Program-made: the position numbers and the translations under genes
The notes under the pieces: model-generated
Database searches by the model: none
What the model was told of the DNA's origin: nothing
The model's input: the letters and a program-made list of their open reading frames with translations, nothing else
Assembly (NCBI GenBank): GCA_016716525.1
Contig: JADJWE010000001.1
Span: 558,001-622,000 of the forward strand
Direction of reading: 5' to 3'
Source of the DNA: Candidatus Flexicrinis affinis
GTDB taxonomy: Bacteria > Chloroflexota > Anaerolineae > Aggregatilineales > Phototrophicaceae
Length of the DNA stretch: 64,000 nt
Shown here: positions 7,772 through 16,455 of the stretch, piece by piece
Layout of the letters: every line of letters starts with the position of its first letter
Position numbering within the stretch: the first letter of the stretch is position 1

Positions 7772-9673
7772 CTACTCCTCTAGCGTGCTCGTGTCGCCTT
7801 CGGGCTGACCCAGTGCGCGGGCCTTGAGCACGCGGCGCATGATCTTCCCGCTGCGCGTCTTGGGCAGCGACGATACGAATTCGATCTTGCTCGGCACCGC
7901 GATCGGCCCGATCTCGTGGCGGATATGCGCCTTGAGCGCCTCGGACAGCTCCTCGCTGGGCCGCTGGCCGGCCACCAGAATGCAGTACGCGTAGATGATG
8001 TTGCCGCGCACGTCATCCGGGATACCGATCACCGCCGCCTCCGCTACCGCCGCATGGCTGACGAGGCCGCTCTCGACCTCCGCCGTGCCAAGCCGGTAGC
8101 CGCTGACCTTGATCACGTCGTCCACGCGCCCGATGATCCAGATGTAGCCATCGTCGTCCTTGCGTGCGCTGTCGCCGGCGAAGTACCAGCCCTCGTGCGA
8201 GAAACGGCTCCAGTACTGCATCTCGTACCGGTCGGGATCGCCCCAGATCGTGCGCAGCATCGACGGCCACGGCTGTTTGATCACCAGCAGGCCGTCCTCG
8301 TTGGGGCCGCACGGATTGCCCTCCTCGTCCACGACGTCCACGACGATGCCGGGGAAGGGGCGTGTCGCGCTGCCGGGCTTGAGGCCGACCACCGGCATCG
8401 GCGTGATCATGAAGCCGCCGGTCTCGGTCTGCCACCACGTGTCCATGATCGGGCAGCGTTCGCCGCCGACCACGGTGTAGAACCACTTCCACGCCTCGGG
8501 GTTGATCGGCTCGCCGACGCTGCCGAGCAGGCGCAGGCTGGAGAGGTCGTGCTGGCGCGGCAGGTCGTCGCCGTAGCGCATCAGGCCGCGGATGGCGGTC
8601 GGCGCGCAGTATAAGATCGACACCTTGTACTTCTCGACAATCTGCCACCAGCGGTCGTTGCCGGGGAAGTTCGGCGCGCCTTCGTAGATCACGCTGGTCG
8701 CCCCGAGGATCAGCGGGGCATAGACGATGTAGCTGTGCCCGGTGATCCAGCCCGGATCGGCCGCGCACCACCACACGTCGTCGTCCTTGATGTCGAACAC
8801 CCACGACAGGGTGGTCGAGGTATAGACCTGATAGCCGCCGTGCGTGTGCAGAATGCCCTTCGGCTTGCCGGTCGTGCCGCTGGTGTACAGGATGAACAGC
8901 GGGTCCTCGGCGTCCATCTGCTCGGTGTCGGCGTCCGGGCTGGCGGAGGCCATCACGTCGTGCCACCATTGATCGCGGCCCGGCGTCATGTTTACGTCCT
9001 GCCCGGTGCGCTTCAGGCAAACGACGTGCTCGATGGTCGGCGACTTGGCGGCGGCCTCGTCGGCGATGTCCTTGAGCGCGACGATCTTGCCGCGCAGCCA
9101 CGCCCCATCACAGGTGACCAGCACGCGGCTCTTGGCGTCGTTGATGCGATCGGCCAGTGACTGCTCGCTGAAGCCGCCGTACACGACGCTGTGCGGCGCG
9201 CCGATCTTGGCACAAGCGAGCATCGCGACGACGATTTCCGGCACGCGGCCCATGTAGATCGTGACGACGTCGCCCTTCTTGACGCCCAGCCCGCGCAGCA
9301 CGTTGGCGAACTTGCCGACCTGCTCGTGCAGCCAACCGTAGGTGATCTCGAGCGCGTCGCCCGGCTCGCCTTCCCAGTAGTAGGCGACGCGATCACCCTT
9401 GCCTGCGGCGATGTGCCGGTCGAGCGCGTTGTGCACGATGTTGGTCTTGGCGCCGACGAACCACTTGAAGAACGGCGCGTTGGAGCGATCGAGCACCTGC
9501 TCCCACGGCGCGAACCACTCGAGCGCCTCGGTGGCGCGCTTACCCCAAAACGCCTCGATGTCGGACACGGCCTGCGCGTAAAGCGCCTCGTAGTCTTTGA
9601 TCGTCGCGACAGCCTTGACCTCGTCGGACGGATGGAACCACTCAGAATTGTGCAGCGTAAACTCGTCGCTCAT
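7772..9673 (-). CDS. acsA: Acetyl-CoA synthetase (AMP-forming)
   Basis: This 633-residue cytoplasmic enzyme activates acetate with ATP and CoA to acetyl-CoA through an acetyl-adenylate. It shows the adenylate-forming signature YTSGTTGKPKG near 265-275, the WWQTETGG block near 415 and the C-terminal SGKIMRR near 610, whose Lys is the catalytic residue and the usual acetylation site. Length and motif order match AcsA throughout. AAAGGTG precedes the start. It is the last gene of a minus-strand series surE-prodh-acsA, with a 50-nt gap to the proline dehydrogenase gene, so acetate and proline catabolism may be co-expressed. Confidence 0.96.
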   Translation of the reverse strand: MSDEFTLHNSEWFHPSDEVKAVATIKDYEALYAQAVSDIEAFWGKRATEALEWFAPWEQVLDRSNAPFFKWFVGAKTNIVHNALDRHIAAGKGDRVAYYWEGEPGDALEITYGWLHEQVGKFANVLRGLGVKKGDVVTIYMGRVPEIVVAMLACAKIGAPHSVVYGGFSEQSLADRINDAKSRVLVTCDGAWLRGKIVALKDIADEAAAKSPTIEHVVCLKRTGQDVNMTPGRDQWWHDVMASASPDADTEQMDAEDPLFILYTSGTTGKPKGILHTHGGYQVYTSTTLSWVFDIKDDDVWWCAADPGWITGHSYIVYAPLILGATSVIYEGAPNFPGNDRWWQIVEKYKVSILYCAPTAIRGLMRYGDDLPRQHDLSSLRLLGSVGEPINPEAWKWFYTVVGGERCPIMDTWWQTETGGFMITPMPVVGLKPGSATRPFPGIVVDVVDEEGNPCGPNEDGLLVIKQPWPSMLRTIWGDPDRYEMQYWSRFSHEGWYFAGDSARKDDDGYIWIIGRVDDVIKVSGYRLGTAEVESGLVSHAAVAEAAVIGIPDDVRGNIIYAYCILVAGQRPSEELSEALKAHIRHEIGPIAVPSKIEFVSSLPKTRSGKIMRRVLKARALGQPEGDTSTLEE

Positions 9674-9723
9674 GACGGCACCTTTCTAGGTAAGTCTTTT
9701 TGTGGGTCTGGCTTGCCCTGACT

Positions 9724-10656
9724 TTAGCGAGAGAACAGGCTTTTGGCAAAGAACCACAGGTTGGCAGGGCGCTCGGCAAGGCGGCGCATCAAGTACGGAT
9801 ACCACGCCTCTCCATACGGCACGTAGACGCGCACCTGATACCCCTCGGTAGCGAGCTCGTGCTGGCGCTGCGGGCGGATTCCGTAGAGCATCTGGAATTC
9901 GAAACGTTCGGACGGGGCGCTGCGCGTGTCGATGCTCGCCTTAGCGGCTACGATCATTTTCTCGTCGTGGGTGGCGATGCACAGATACGCCGGCGGCGGT
10001 GCGGCGAGGTACTCGTCGACGATCTCGCGGTACTGCTCGTCTACGTCGCTTTTCTCCGCAAAGGCTACGGTTGGCGGTTCGAGGTACGCGCCTTTGCATA
10101 GGCGGATGTGCGCGCCTTCGCTGGCCAGCGCGCGCATGTCGTCCTTGCTGCGGTACAGGTAGCTCTGGATCACAGTGCCGACGTTGGTGAATCCGTACTC
10201 GTCGCGCAGCGTACGGTAGATGCGCAGGGTGCGCTCGGTGTAATCCGACGACTCCATGTCGATCGTCACCGGGATATTCCCCAGCGACTGGGCCAACGAC
10301 AGGATCTCGCGCATGTTGCGGATGCACAGGTCTTCGCTGATATCGAGGCCGAGTTGGGTGAGTTTGAGCGAAACGCTGGCCTGCAGCTTGTCGGCGGCGA
10401 TGGCGTTGAGCAACGCGACATACTCGGCCACGACCGCCTTGGTCTCGGCTTCGTTGAGCACGCTCTCGCCGAGGTAGTCGACGGACACCAGCAGCCCTTC
10501 GGCGTTCAGCTTGCGGGTCACGTCGATGACTTCAGATCGCTTTTCACCGGCGACGAAGCGCCGCGCCACGCGCCTTGCAAGGAAGAAGCGGGACATTAGC
10601 GCACGCGCCCAACGGGCGGCCGAAAGGTACAGCAGAAAACTGCGCAGCATACGCAC
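9724..10656 (-). CDS. Proline dehydrogenase (monofunctional PRODH)
   Basis: This 310-residue FAD-dependent enzyme oxidises proline to pyrroline-5-carboxylate, passing electrons to the quinone pool at the membrane. It has the single-domain (not PutA-fused) architecture, a TIM barrel. Recognisable parts are the SVKLTQLG-like strand (ASVSLKLTQLG), HIRLCKGAYLEP near 183-194 and the C-terminal helix region with YGIRPQRQHELA and VYVPYGEAWYPYLMRRLAE, which lines the active site. The basic, hydrophobic N-terminus may dock it to the membrane. The partner pyrroline-5-carboxylate dehydrogenase is not in the window. Confidence 0.92.
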   Translation of the reverse strand: MRMLRSFLLYLSAARWARALMSRFFLARRVARRFVAGEKRSEVIDVTRKLNAEGLLVSVDYLGESVLNEAETKAVVAEYVALLNAIAADKLQASVSLKLTQLGLDISEDLCIRNMREILSLAQSLGNIPVTIDMESSDYTERTLRIYRTLRDEYGFTNVGTVIQSYLYRSKDDMRALASEGAHIRLCKGAYLEPPTVAFAEKSDVDEQYREIVDEYLAAPPPAYLCIATHDEKMIVAAKASIDTRSAPSERFEFQMLYGIRPQRQHELATEGYQVRVYVPYGEAWYPYLMRRLAERPANLWFFAKSLFSR

Positions 10657-10688
10657 TCCTCGCGCGCGAACGTCAGCGAACGCGGTTG

Positions 10689-10694
10689 ATTATA
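10689..10694 (-). promoter_or_regulatory. Candidate -10 box upstream of proline dehydrogenase
   Basis: A perfect TATAAT on the minus strand lies 32 nt before the ATG of the proline dehydrogenase gene. It would start transcription near 10682. The -35 region is poor (TCCCGA), so an activator may be needed or the match may be chance. Confidence 0.35.
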
Positions 10695-10727
10695 CGGAGT
10701 GTCGCGCCGATTCGGGAGGCGGGAGGA

Positions 10728-11585
10728 TCAGATTCCGGGCTTTCGGCCGTTCATGCTGACCGGCAGCATATACGCCGACTGAAGCTGAGCTTGCAGCGAG
10801 TCGCGATCGACCCGCGATGTCAGGTCGAAGCTGATCGGCGAGACCGACACAAGCCCTTCGTGCAGCACGGTATAGATGTCGCTGTCCGGCTCGGCCGTCG
10901 ACGGGTCGAGGTTCTGCGAATAGCCGACAGCGCCGTCAACCGTGAGGTCGCGGCGCGGTGGCCGCACCGGCCAGAACAGGCGCTTGCGGCTGATGCGGGT
11001 GACCTTCCACGGCGTCTCAGGCGTCGCACGGGCCGGCACTTCGACCTTGAGCACATCGACATCGGCCGGGCGCTTGTTGCCGTTGAGCAGCCATTCGCCA
11101 AACATGCGGACGAAGTGGGCGGCGGTGCTGAAGTCGACCTCGCGCGAGTAGGTCAGGTGCAGGTCTTTCGGGACTTGCAGCGACGCGGCCAGCGCCGGAA
11201 TTCCGAGGCACGCAGCTTCAATCGTCGCGCCGACGGTGCCGCTGATGGTGACGCCGTTCCCGACGTTTTCGCCATAGTTGATGCCGCTGACGACCAGCGA
11301 CGGCCAGCGTGGCGCGACTTCATAGACACCGTGCTGCACCGCTTGCGCTGGCGTGCCGTTCACGGCGTAGCCGGTAATCTCGCGACCAGCGATAGTGAGG
11401 GTGCGCTCGACAATGTTGCCGCGGCTGGTGATCGGCATACTGCGCGCGGTGCCGCTTTGTTGTTCGGCAGGCGCGACGATCAGAATGTCGGCGACATCCG
11501 CAAACGCGCCGGCCGATGCCCACAAGCCGGGGGAGTCGATACCGTCATCGTTTGTGAATAGGACTAAAGGGCGTTGAACTGACAT
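10728..11585 (-). CDS. surE: 5'/3'-nucleotidase SurE
   Basis: This 285-residue metal-dependent phosphatase removes phosphate from nucleoside monophosphates and is linked to stress survival. The SurE hallmark LFTNDDGIDSPGL is at residues 9-21, where the paired Asp residues bind the metal. SGINYGENVG near 99-108 supplies the other metal and phosphate contacts, and GTVGATIEAA follows. It is slightly longer than the common 250-residue form. It is encoded upstream of proline dehydrogenase on the same strand with a 71-nt gap. GGAT lies just before the ATG. Confidence 0.94.
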   Translation of the reverse strand: MSVQRPLVLFTNDDGIDSPGLWASAGAFADVADILIVAPAEQQSGTARSMPITSRGNIVERTLTIAGREITGYAVNGTPAQAVQHGVYEVAPRWPSLVVSGINYGENVGNGVTISGTVGATIEAACLGIPALAASLQVPKDLHLTYSREVDFSTAAHFVRMFGEWLLNGNKRPADVDVLKVEVPARATPETPWKVTRISRKRLFWPVRPPRRDLTVDGAVGYSQNLDPSTAEPDSDIYTVLHEGLVSVSPISFDLTSRVDRDSLQAQLQSAYMLPVSMNGRKPGI

Positions 11586-11726
11586 CGTTGATCCTAAATC
11601 CGCGAGCGGTAGAACGAAACGTCACCCGCGGGTTTCCTCAGCATAAATCCAAATGTTAAATCCCAAGTATTAAAGATCCTTAAACATAGCGCGGCCAAGG
11701 CGTGATCATTGCGTTATCGACACACG

Positions 11727-12836
11727 TCAACCGGGGCGTTGATCGCGCCAGATCGGGACGTTGCCCAGCGCCCGCGACACGTAGATCGCTGCGTTGGAGA
11801 GCGGCGTATCGGCGTCGTCGTCGGCCATCGGTTCGACGGCATTCTTGATCTTGTGTCCGTTCTTCGCGCCGAGATCCAGTTCGTCCTCGATCGTGAGCAT
11901 GTGCCTGAATGATTCAGGACCTACGCGCAGGTTGATTTCCGCGTGCTGTGACATCAGACGCTTGCCGCGATGACTCAACACTTCCGAGACGTATACGCTG
12001 TCGATGGCGCGCGACGGCACCGCCCACGTCGTGCGCCTACCCAACCGTGCGGAAATCGAGGACGTCGCAGGATCGACGACGATACGGGTTGGCTGACGGG
12101 CGATCTCGACGCTGTTCTTGATAATCAGGAAGACCAGTATTGTCGCGACGAATATGCCCATATACGGCAGCAGGTGGGGTGCGGGCAGCAGTGTTCCCGC
12201 GTTCGGCAGCGCCAGTTCGACGGTGAGTGACAGCACCGAAACGGCAATGAATACAACGGTCCACAAGCCGTACCACAGAATGCGGCCGACACGGCTGCGA
12301 CGCCAACGGCCCGCCAGCGCGAACTCGAGCACGTCACCGGCCTGATGCAGCTCCCAAGTGCCCAAGTCGATCGGAAGCGGTGGCAGCGGTACAGGCTCTG
12401 CCGGCGCGTCATCGCTCGGCAGCGCTTTTGGGGGTATGACTTTGAGGGGCAGCCGCGTGACCCGTGCAAGCGCCTGTGCGGCCCGATTGGCAGCGAGGTT
12501 GTGCCGCGCGCCGTCCTCATCCTGCCAGCGTACCAGCTCCACCCAGCGCGACATCCGCTGCGCGGCAAGCTCCGGCTTGACCACGAACCCGAGCTGCCAC
12601 GCCATCAACGTCGGCGACCAGCCCAAGACCACGCTTTTCAATTCGTTCAGCGTGACGCCGCCTGCCGGCAGTTTCTGCAGCCGATTGAACTGAGGGCTAG
12701 AGGTCAGCGTTCCGTCGATGACGGCTTCAAAGATGACTCTGCGCAGTCCTTCTGCTAGATCGACCGCCACCCAACGATCCGGATGAAGTTCGACCGATAC
12801 GGACTGATCTGCGCTGACGACGGTGAATTGCGACAT
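11727..12836 (-). CDS. Hypothetical membrane protein with two transmembrane segments
   Basis: This 369-residue protein is not one I recognise. A soluble N-terminal part (about 1-165) is followed by two hydrophobic segments near residues 180-205 (ILWYGLWTVVFIAVSVLSL) and 217-237 (YMGIFVATILVFLIIKN), then a soluble C-terminal domain of about 125 residues. This topology places both soluble parts on the same side of the membrane. The ATG at 12836 is preferred to a TTG twelve codons upstream, but neither has a good ribosome-binding site. It is divergent from dtd and about 140 nt upstream of surE. Confidence 0.7.
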   Translation of the reverse strand: MSQFTVVSADQSVSVELHPDRWVAVDLAEGLRRVIFEAVIDGTLTSSPQFNRLQKLPAGGVTLNELKSVVLGWSPTLMAWQLGFVVKPELAAQRMSRWVELVRWQDEDGARHNLAANRAAQALARVTRLPLKVIPPKALPSDDAPAEPVPLPPLPIDLGTWELHQAGDVLEFALAGRWRRSRVGRILWYGLWTVVFIAVSVLSLTVELALPNAGTLLPAPHLLPYMGIFVATILVFLIIKNSVEIARQPTRIVVDPATSSISARLGRRTTWAVPSRAIDSVYVSEVLSHRGKRLMSQHAEINLRVGPESFRHMLTIEDELDLGAKNGHKIKNAVEPMADDDADTPLSNAAIYVSRALGNVPIWRDQRPG

Positions 12837-12953
12837 AAGAACGACGACTCTGAGGCGGGTATAGGCAAACAACGCTTGAAGAAGTGGTCGCTATTATCGC
12901 ACAATCGCACATGATGACTAGTTGAATTTGTTTCGCGGGGAATCGAGGCGACA

Positions 12954-13424
12954 TTGCGCGTTCTGCTGCAGCGAGTAACGCGGGCACAGGTAACGGTTGA
13001 TGGCAACGTAACGGGTGCGATCGAGCACGGGTTCGTGGCGCTCGTCGGCATTACGCACACCGACACCGAGGCCGAGGTCGATGCTCTTGCCCGCAAGACG
13101 GCGGTTCTGCGCGTGTTTGACGACGACGACGGCAAGATGAACCGGTCGATTCTGGACATTGGCGGGGCGGTGCTGGTCGTGTCGCAGTTCACGCTCTACG
13201 CTGACGCTAAGGGGCAGCGCCGCCCCTCGTACTTGATGGCTGCCCGGCCAGAACAGGCAGAGCCGATGGTCGCGTTGTTCTGCCGCAAGCTGCGCGATCA
13301 AGGTGTACAGAAGATCGCGACCGGCGTGTTCGGCGCAATGATGCAGGTGGAACTTGTCAATGACGGCCCGGTGTCGATTTGGCTCGACAGTGTCGATCAC
13401 ACGAGTGCGGCCAAGCAGCAGTAG
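12954..13424 (+). CDS. dtd: D-aminoacyl-tRNA deacylase
   Basis: This 156-residue cytoplasmic proofreading enzyme hydrolyses D-aminoacyl-tRNAs (and glycyl-tRNA-Ala), recycling the tRNA. It starts at a TTG with the family N-terminus MRVLLQRVTRAQVTVDG. The active-site SQFTLYAD motif is near residues 78-85 and is followed by KGQRRPSY. The C-terminal NDGPVSIWLDS carries the Gly-cisPro element that rejects L-amino acids. The size matches the family plus a short C-terminal tail. It is divergent from the 11727-12836 gene. Confidence 0.95.
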   Translation: MRVLLQRVTRAQVTVDGNVTGAIEHGFVALVGITHTDTEAEVDALARKTAVLRVFDDDDGKMNRSILDIGGAVLVVSQFTLYADAKGQRRPSYLMAARPEQAEPMVALFCRKLRDQGVQKIATGVFGAMMQVELVNDGPVSIWLDSVDHTSAAKQQ

Positions 13425-13458
13425 ACGCGTGAACATCGGTTCCTAACGCTAATGGCCC

Positions 13459-13488
13459 GTGACCCACGCCCGGGTTTGAACGTATACT
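13459..13488 (+). promoter_or_regulatory. Candidate promoter of the LprG-MFS fusion gene
   Basis: GTGACC (13459-13464, 4/6) and TATACT (13483-13488, 5/6) are 18 nt apart. The predicted start near 13495 would exclude the earlier GTG at 13494 and leave a leader of about 29 nt with AAGGGT before the GTG at 13524. Confidence 0.4.
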
Positions 13489-13523
13489 GAGTTGTGACTT
13501 ACGCAGCGAGCAAGGGTTACCAC

Positions 13524-15986
13524 GTGCGCAAGCTCCTCGTTCTTGTGTTGGCTGCGGTCGGCATCTTTGTCGGGTGCCAGCCCCAGCAGGCAACTCCTCC
13601 CGAAGACCCGATGAGTCTTCTGCAACGCGCGGCGGACGCCGTGCGCGGCGCTCAGACCTTTAGACTCTACGTAGAGCAGTCCGGCGATAACTACGTCATT
13701 CCGGTCGTGTTGGGCGGGGGCGTCGTCAACGTTCAGTTTCGGTTCGCGCGCGCGCAGTATGTCAATCCCGACACGCTGCAGGCCAGCGTACGCATTGTCA
13801 CCGAATCGTTCCCGCGGCTTGCGATGGATGTCGAGGTGTTCAGCATCTCGGCAGAACAATGGTTCCGAGTATCGCAGCTCGACTGGGTGAAGGAAGACTT
13901 CGCGCCCGGCTTTAACCCGGTGGCGCTGATTGCTGAGGACAGCGGTTTTCAGGCCGCACTGACCAGCCTTGTAGACCTGGACTATCTTGGCCGGACAATC
14001 CTCGAAAACGGCGTGCAGGTCCACCATTTGCGCGGCGTGGCGAGCGGGCCAAAGGTAAGTGCGCTGGTCGTCGGCCTGCTCAACATACAGGGTTTACTGC
14101 CGCTCGAGGTCTTCCTCGACGCCGAGACCGGTTTCCCTGCGCGCCTGATCCTCGAACTGCCCGGGACCGCGCCGACTGCTGCAGACGAGCCGACCCGCTG
14201 GACAATCAACGTCTACGACATCAATCAGCCGGCCGATGTCGAGCCGCCGAACGGAGTGGACTGGACGGCGCCAGCGATTGTCGCACCGGCCACCAACGCG
14301 ACCACACGGATCCCTGTCGAGGCGCTGGCGCAGCTCGGCATCCTTGCTTTGGTTCTCGGCACCGCAATCGCTGTCCCGGTACTTCTGTGGCCGCGACTGC
14401 GGACTGCGACCGCAGCACCGGAACAGCCCGCTGCCGTCCGGCCATGGCTGATCGTTGCGATCGTAAGCGTACCGGTGTTCATCGGGGCGCTCGACCTGAC
14501 GGTCGTGTCCGCGTTCCTGCCGGAACTCATCGTCGATCTCGAGATTCCGCTGCAAACCGGACTCGACGATGCCGCATGGATCGTCAGCGGCTATCTGCTG
14601 GCGTATGCCATAAGCATGACGTTTATGGGGCGCGTGAGCGACCTTGTCGGACGGCGGATGGTGTATGTCGTTTGCCTCGGCGTGTTCGCGGCAGGGTCGA
14701 TTCTGGTCGCTGTGGCGCATCTCGGCCCAACCGACTTCTTCCACAGCCTTGCGCTCCGCCTCGGGCAGGTGCCTGACCGGCCGAACATTACGCTCGCCGT
14801 GATCATTCTCGGTCGTGTGGTGCAGGCGCTAGGCGCCGGGGCGCTCGTACCGGTCAGCCTCGCGCTGGTCGCTGACGTGTTCCCGCCGATGCGTCGCGCG
14901 AGGGCCTTGGGCGTGATCGGCGCCGTCGATACGCTGGGCTGGGTGCTGGGCCACCTATACGGCGGGATCGCAGTGCAGTTCATGCCGTGGCAAGGATTGT
15001 TCTGGATCAATGTGCCGATTACCGCCGCCGCATTGGTGTTGATGTTGGTCGCCCTGCGTGGCGTGCCGGACGTGCGTGAACGAAGCCGGTTCGATTTCGT
15101 CGGTGCGCTCTTGATCGTTCTCGCGCTTGCCGGGCTGACGCTCGGCCTCGGCGCAAACATCGAAGTGGGCGTCGATGTATCCGGCTTCGAAGACCTTTCG
15201 CCGCTGCCGGCATACGCCGCACCGGTGCTGCTCGGCGCGGCGTTGAGTTTCATCTTGTTTATTTTCGTCGAACGACGGGTTAAGTCGCCGTTGATCGACT
15301 TGAAGATGTTCCGGCGAAGGGCGCTCTCGGTCGGACTGCTGGCGAACCTGTTCGTGGGGTACGTCTTGTTCGTGGGTCTCGTGACAGTCCCGATTCTGGT
15401 CAATGTCCGTCTGGAAGGCACATCGACGTTGCAGGAGACGGCGCTCGTCGTGGGCCTGATGTTATGCGGCCTAACCGTGCCGATGGCGATGGCGGCCTTC
15501 CCCGGCGGGTGGCTGAGCGAACGGATCGGCGCGCGGACGACGACCGTTGCAGGCTTGTTGATCGCCGCGTTCGGATTCGTGTTGGTCTGGCAGACATGGA
15601 CCTACACGGTGTCGGATGCGCTGGTCGTCCTCGAAATGATCATCATCGGGGTCGGTATCGGCTTGACGTTCTCGCCGATCAGCGCGTCGGTTATTGACAC
15701 TGCGGACGAGCATCATCGCGGGGTAGCGTCTGCGCTGGTGATCGTGCTGCGGCTCGTCGGCATGACGCTCAGTGTGTCGACGCTGACGGCACTGGCCCTC
15801 ACGCGCGTGAACGCGCTGCTATCGGAGCGCGTCGGGGTTGTCCAGGGGCTAGAAGACATCAACGCCGCCGCGCAGATCACCGTCGAGGTATTGGCGGAGG
15901 TTGGACTGATCGCAGCAGTGCTGTGTCTGATCGGTGCGGGCATCGCGCTGCTGCTGCCGAACACCCGCACGAGTGGGGGGCAGTAG
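13524..15986 (+). CDS. LprG/LppX-like lipoprotein domain fused to a DHA2-type MFS exporter
   Basis: This 820-residue fusion has three parts. Residues 1-18 are a lipoprotein signal (MRKLLVLVLAAVGIFVGC). Residues about 25-255 resemble the LppX/LprAFG lipid-binding fold of mycobacterial lipoproteins (AADAVRGAQTFRLYVEQSGD start, FRVSQLDW in the core). A hydrophobic segment near 280-300 then crosses to the cytoplasm, followed by a 14-helix MFS transporter with motif A RVSDLVGRR near 370 and a second-half copy, GGWLSERIGAR. In mycobacteria the separate genes lprG and Rv1410c (P55) encode such a pair, which moves triacylated lipids across the envelope. The GTG at 13524 is preferred because AAGGGT precedes it; an in-frame GTG at 13494 has none. 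Substrate here is unknown; lipid export is inferred from the mycobacterial pair. Confidence 0.85.
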   Translation: MRKLLVLVLAAVGIFVGCQPQQATPPEDPMSLLQRAADAVRGAQTFRLYVEQSGDNYVIPVVLGGGVVNVQFRFARAQYVNPDTLQASVRIVTESFPRLAMDVEVFSISAEQWFRVSQLDWVKEDFAPGFNPVALIAEDSGFQAALTSLVDLDYLGRTILENGVQVHHLRGVASGPKVSALVVGLLNIQGLLPLEVFLDAETGFPARLILELPGTAPTAADEPTRWTINVYDINQPADVEPPNGVDWTAPAIVAPATNATTRIPVEALAQLGILALVLGTAIAVPVLLWPRLRTATAAPEQPAAVRPWLIVAIVSVPVFIGALDLTVVSAFLPELIVDLEIPLQTGLDDAAWIVSGYLLAYAISMTFMGRVSDLVGRRMVYVVCLGVFAAGSILVAVAHLGPTDFFHSLALRLGQVPDRPNITLAVIILGRVVQALGAGALVPVSLALVADVFPPMRRARALGVIGAVDTLGWVLGHLYGGIAVQFMPWQGLFWINVPITAAALVLMLVALRGVPDVRERSRFDFVGALLIVLALAGLTLGLGANIEVGVDVSGFEDLSPLPAYAAPVLLGAALSFILFIFVERRVKSPLIDLKMFRRRALSVGLLANLFVGYVLFVGLVTVPILVNVRLEGTSTLQETALVVGLMLCGLTVPMAMAAFPGGWLSERIGARTTTVAGLLIAAFGFVLVWQTWTYTVSDALVVLEMIIIGVGIGLTFSPISASVIDTADEHHRGVASALVIVLRLVGMTLSVSTLTALALTRVNALLSERVGVVQGLEDINAAAQITVEVLAEVGLIAAVLCLIGAGIALLLPNTRTSGGQ

Positions 15987-16011
15987 GGGCCGCGCGAAGG
16001 CACTTTGCTCT

Positions 16012-16039
16012 TGACCGCTCACCGCGATTGTGCTATCTT
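16012..16039 (+). promoter_or_regulatory. Promoter of tRNA-Gly
   Basis: TTGACC (16012-16017, 5/6) and TATCTT (16034-16039, 4/6) are 16 nt apart, and the -10 is extended by TGC. Transcription would start near 16046, about 6 nt before the mature tRNA. Confidence 0.55.
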
Positions 16040-16051
16040 CTACAGCACATT

Positions 16052-16123
16052 GCGGGTGTAATTCAGTGGTAGAATGTCTGCTTGCCATGCAGAATGTCAC
16101 GGGTTCGAGTCCCGTCACCCGCT
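16052..16123 (+). tRNA. tRNA-Gly (anticodon GCC)
   Basis: The 72-nt sequence folds as a cloverleaf. GCGGGTG pairs with CACCCGC in the acceptor stem, the D arm follows, and an anticodon arm with CTGCT and GCCATGCAG presents GCC. The T arm is CACGGGTTCGAGTCCCGTC... with the standard TTCGA loop. The discriminator base is T and no CCA is encoded, so CCA must be added after transcription. It is a single-gene transcription unit with its own promoter and terminator. It reads GGC and GGU codons. Confidence 0.97.
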
Positions 16124-16131
16124 CAGCACAA

Positions 16132-16154
16132 CCCCGGCACACGCCGGGGTTTTT
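16132..16154 (+). terminator. Rho-independent terminator after tRNA-Gly
   Basis: A perfect 7-bp stem, CCCCGGC (16132-16138) with GCCGGGG (16143-16149), has an ACAC loop and is followed by five T. It lies 8 nt after the tRNA. On the other strand the hairpin lacks a T-run, so it acts mainly for the tRNA. Confidence 0.9.
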
Positions 16155-16160
16155 GTTTGC

Positions 16161-16454
16161 CTACGGTAAGTCTTCCGTGTCGTCGGCGCTGCGCCGGCGG
16201 ATCGGCTGATCGTCCGGGTGCAGCGCACTGCCGGAGTATCCCATGTCGCGCAGGCGATCGTGTTCCAGCGATTCGAGCTGTGCAGCGACCCTACCGTAAT
16301 CGGCAGGCGGGATTGGCCGGTCGGTGCCGTCGGGGCTGCGATAGACGTAGCCCGTGCCTGCGCACCAGTCGCAGTCGCCTGACTCGCCGGTGAAGTCGTC
16401 GGTTAGCCAGCCATATCCGTCGCACGACGGGCACCGCACTATGGAATCCGCCAT
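16161..16454 (-). CDS. Small protein with a DnaJ-type double CxxC zinc motif
   Basis: This 97-residue protein has CPSCDGYGW near 8-16 and CDWCAGTGY near 27-35. These are two CxxCxG repeats like those in the DnaJ cysteine-rich region, and probably bind one zinc ion. The rest is acidic and lacks a recognisable domain. Its ATG follows the stop codon of the penicillin-binding protein gene after one base (TGA G ATG), so translation is likely coupled. I cannot assign a function. A link to cell-wall synthesis is suggested only by the coupling. Confidence 0.75.
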   Translation of the reverse strand: MADSIVRCPSCDGYGWLTDDFTGESGDCDWCAGTGYVYRSPDGTDRPIPPADYGRVAAQLESLEHDRLRDMGYSGSALHPDDQPIRRRSADDTEDLP

Positions 16455-16455
16455 C

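Noticed and set aside
8013..9101. Open frame of 362 codons inside acsA on the same strand
   Set aside because: It is an out-of-frame shadow of acsA with Arg/Ala-rich, featureless translation.
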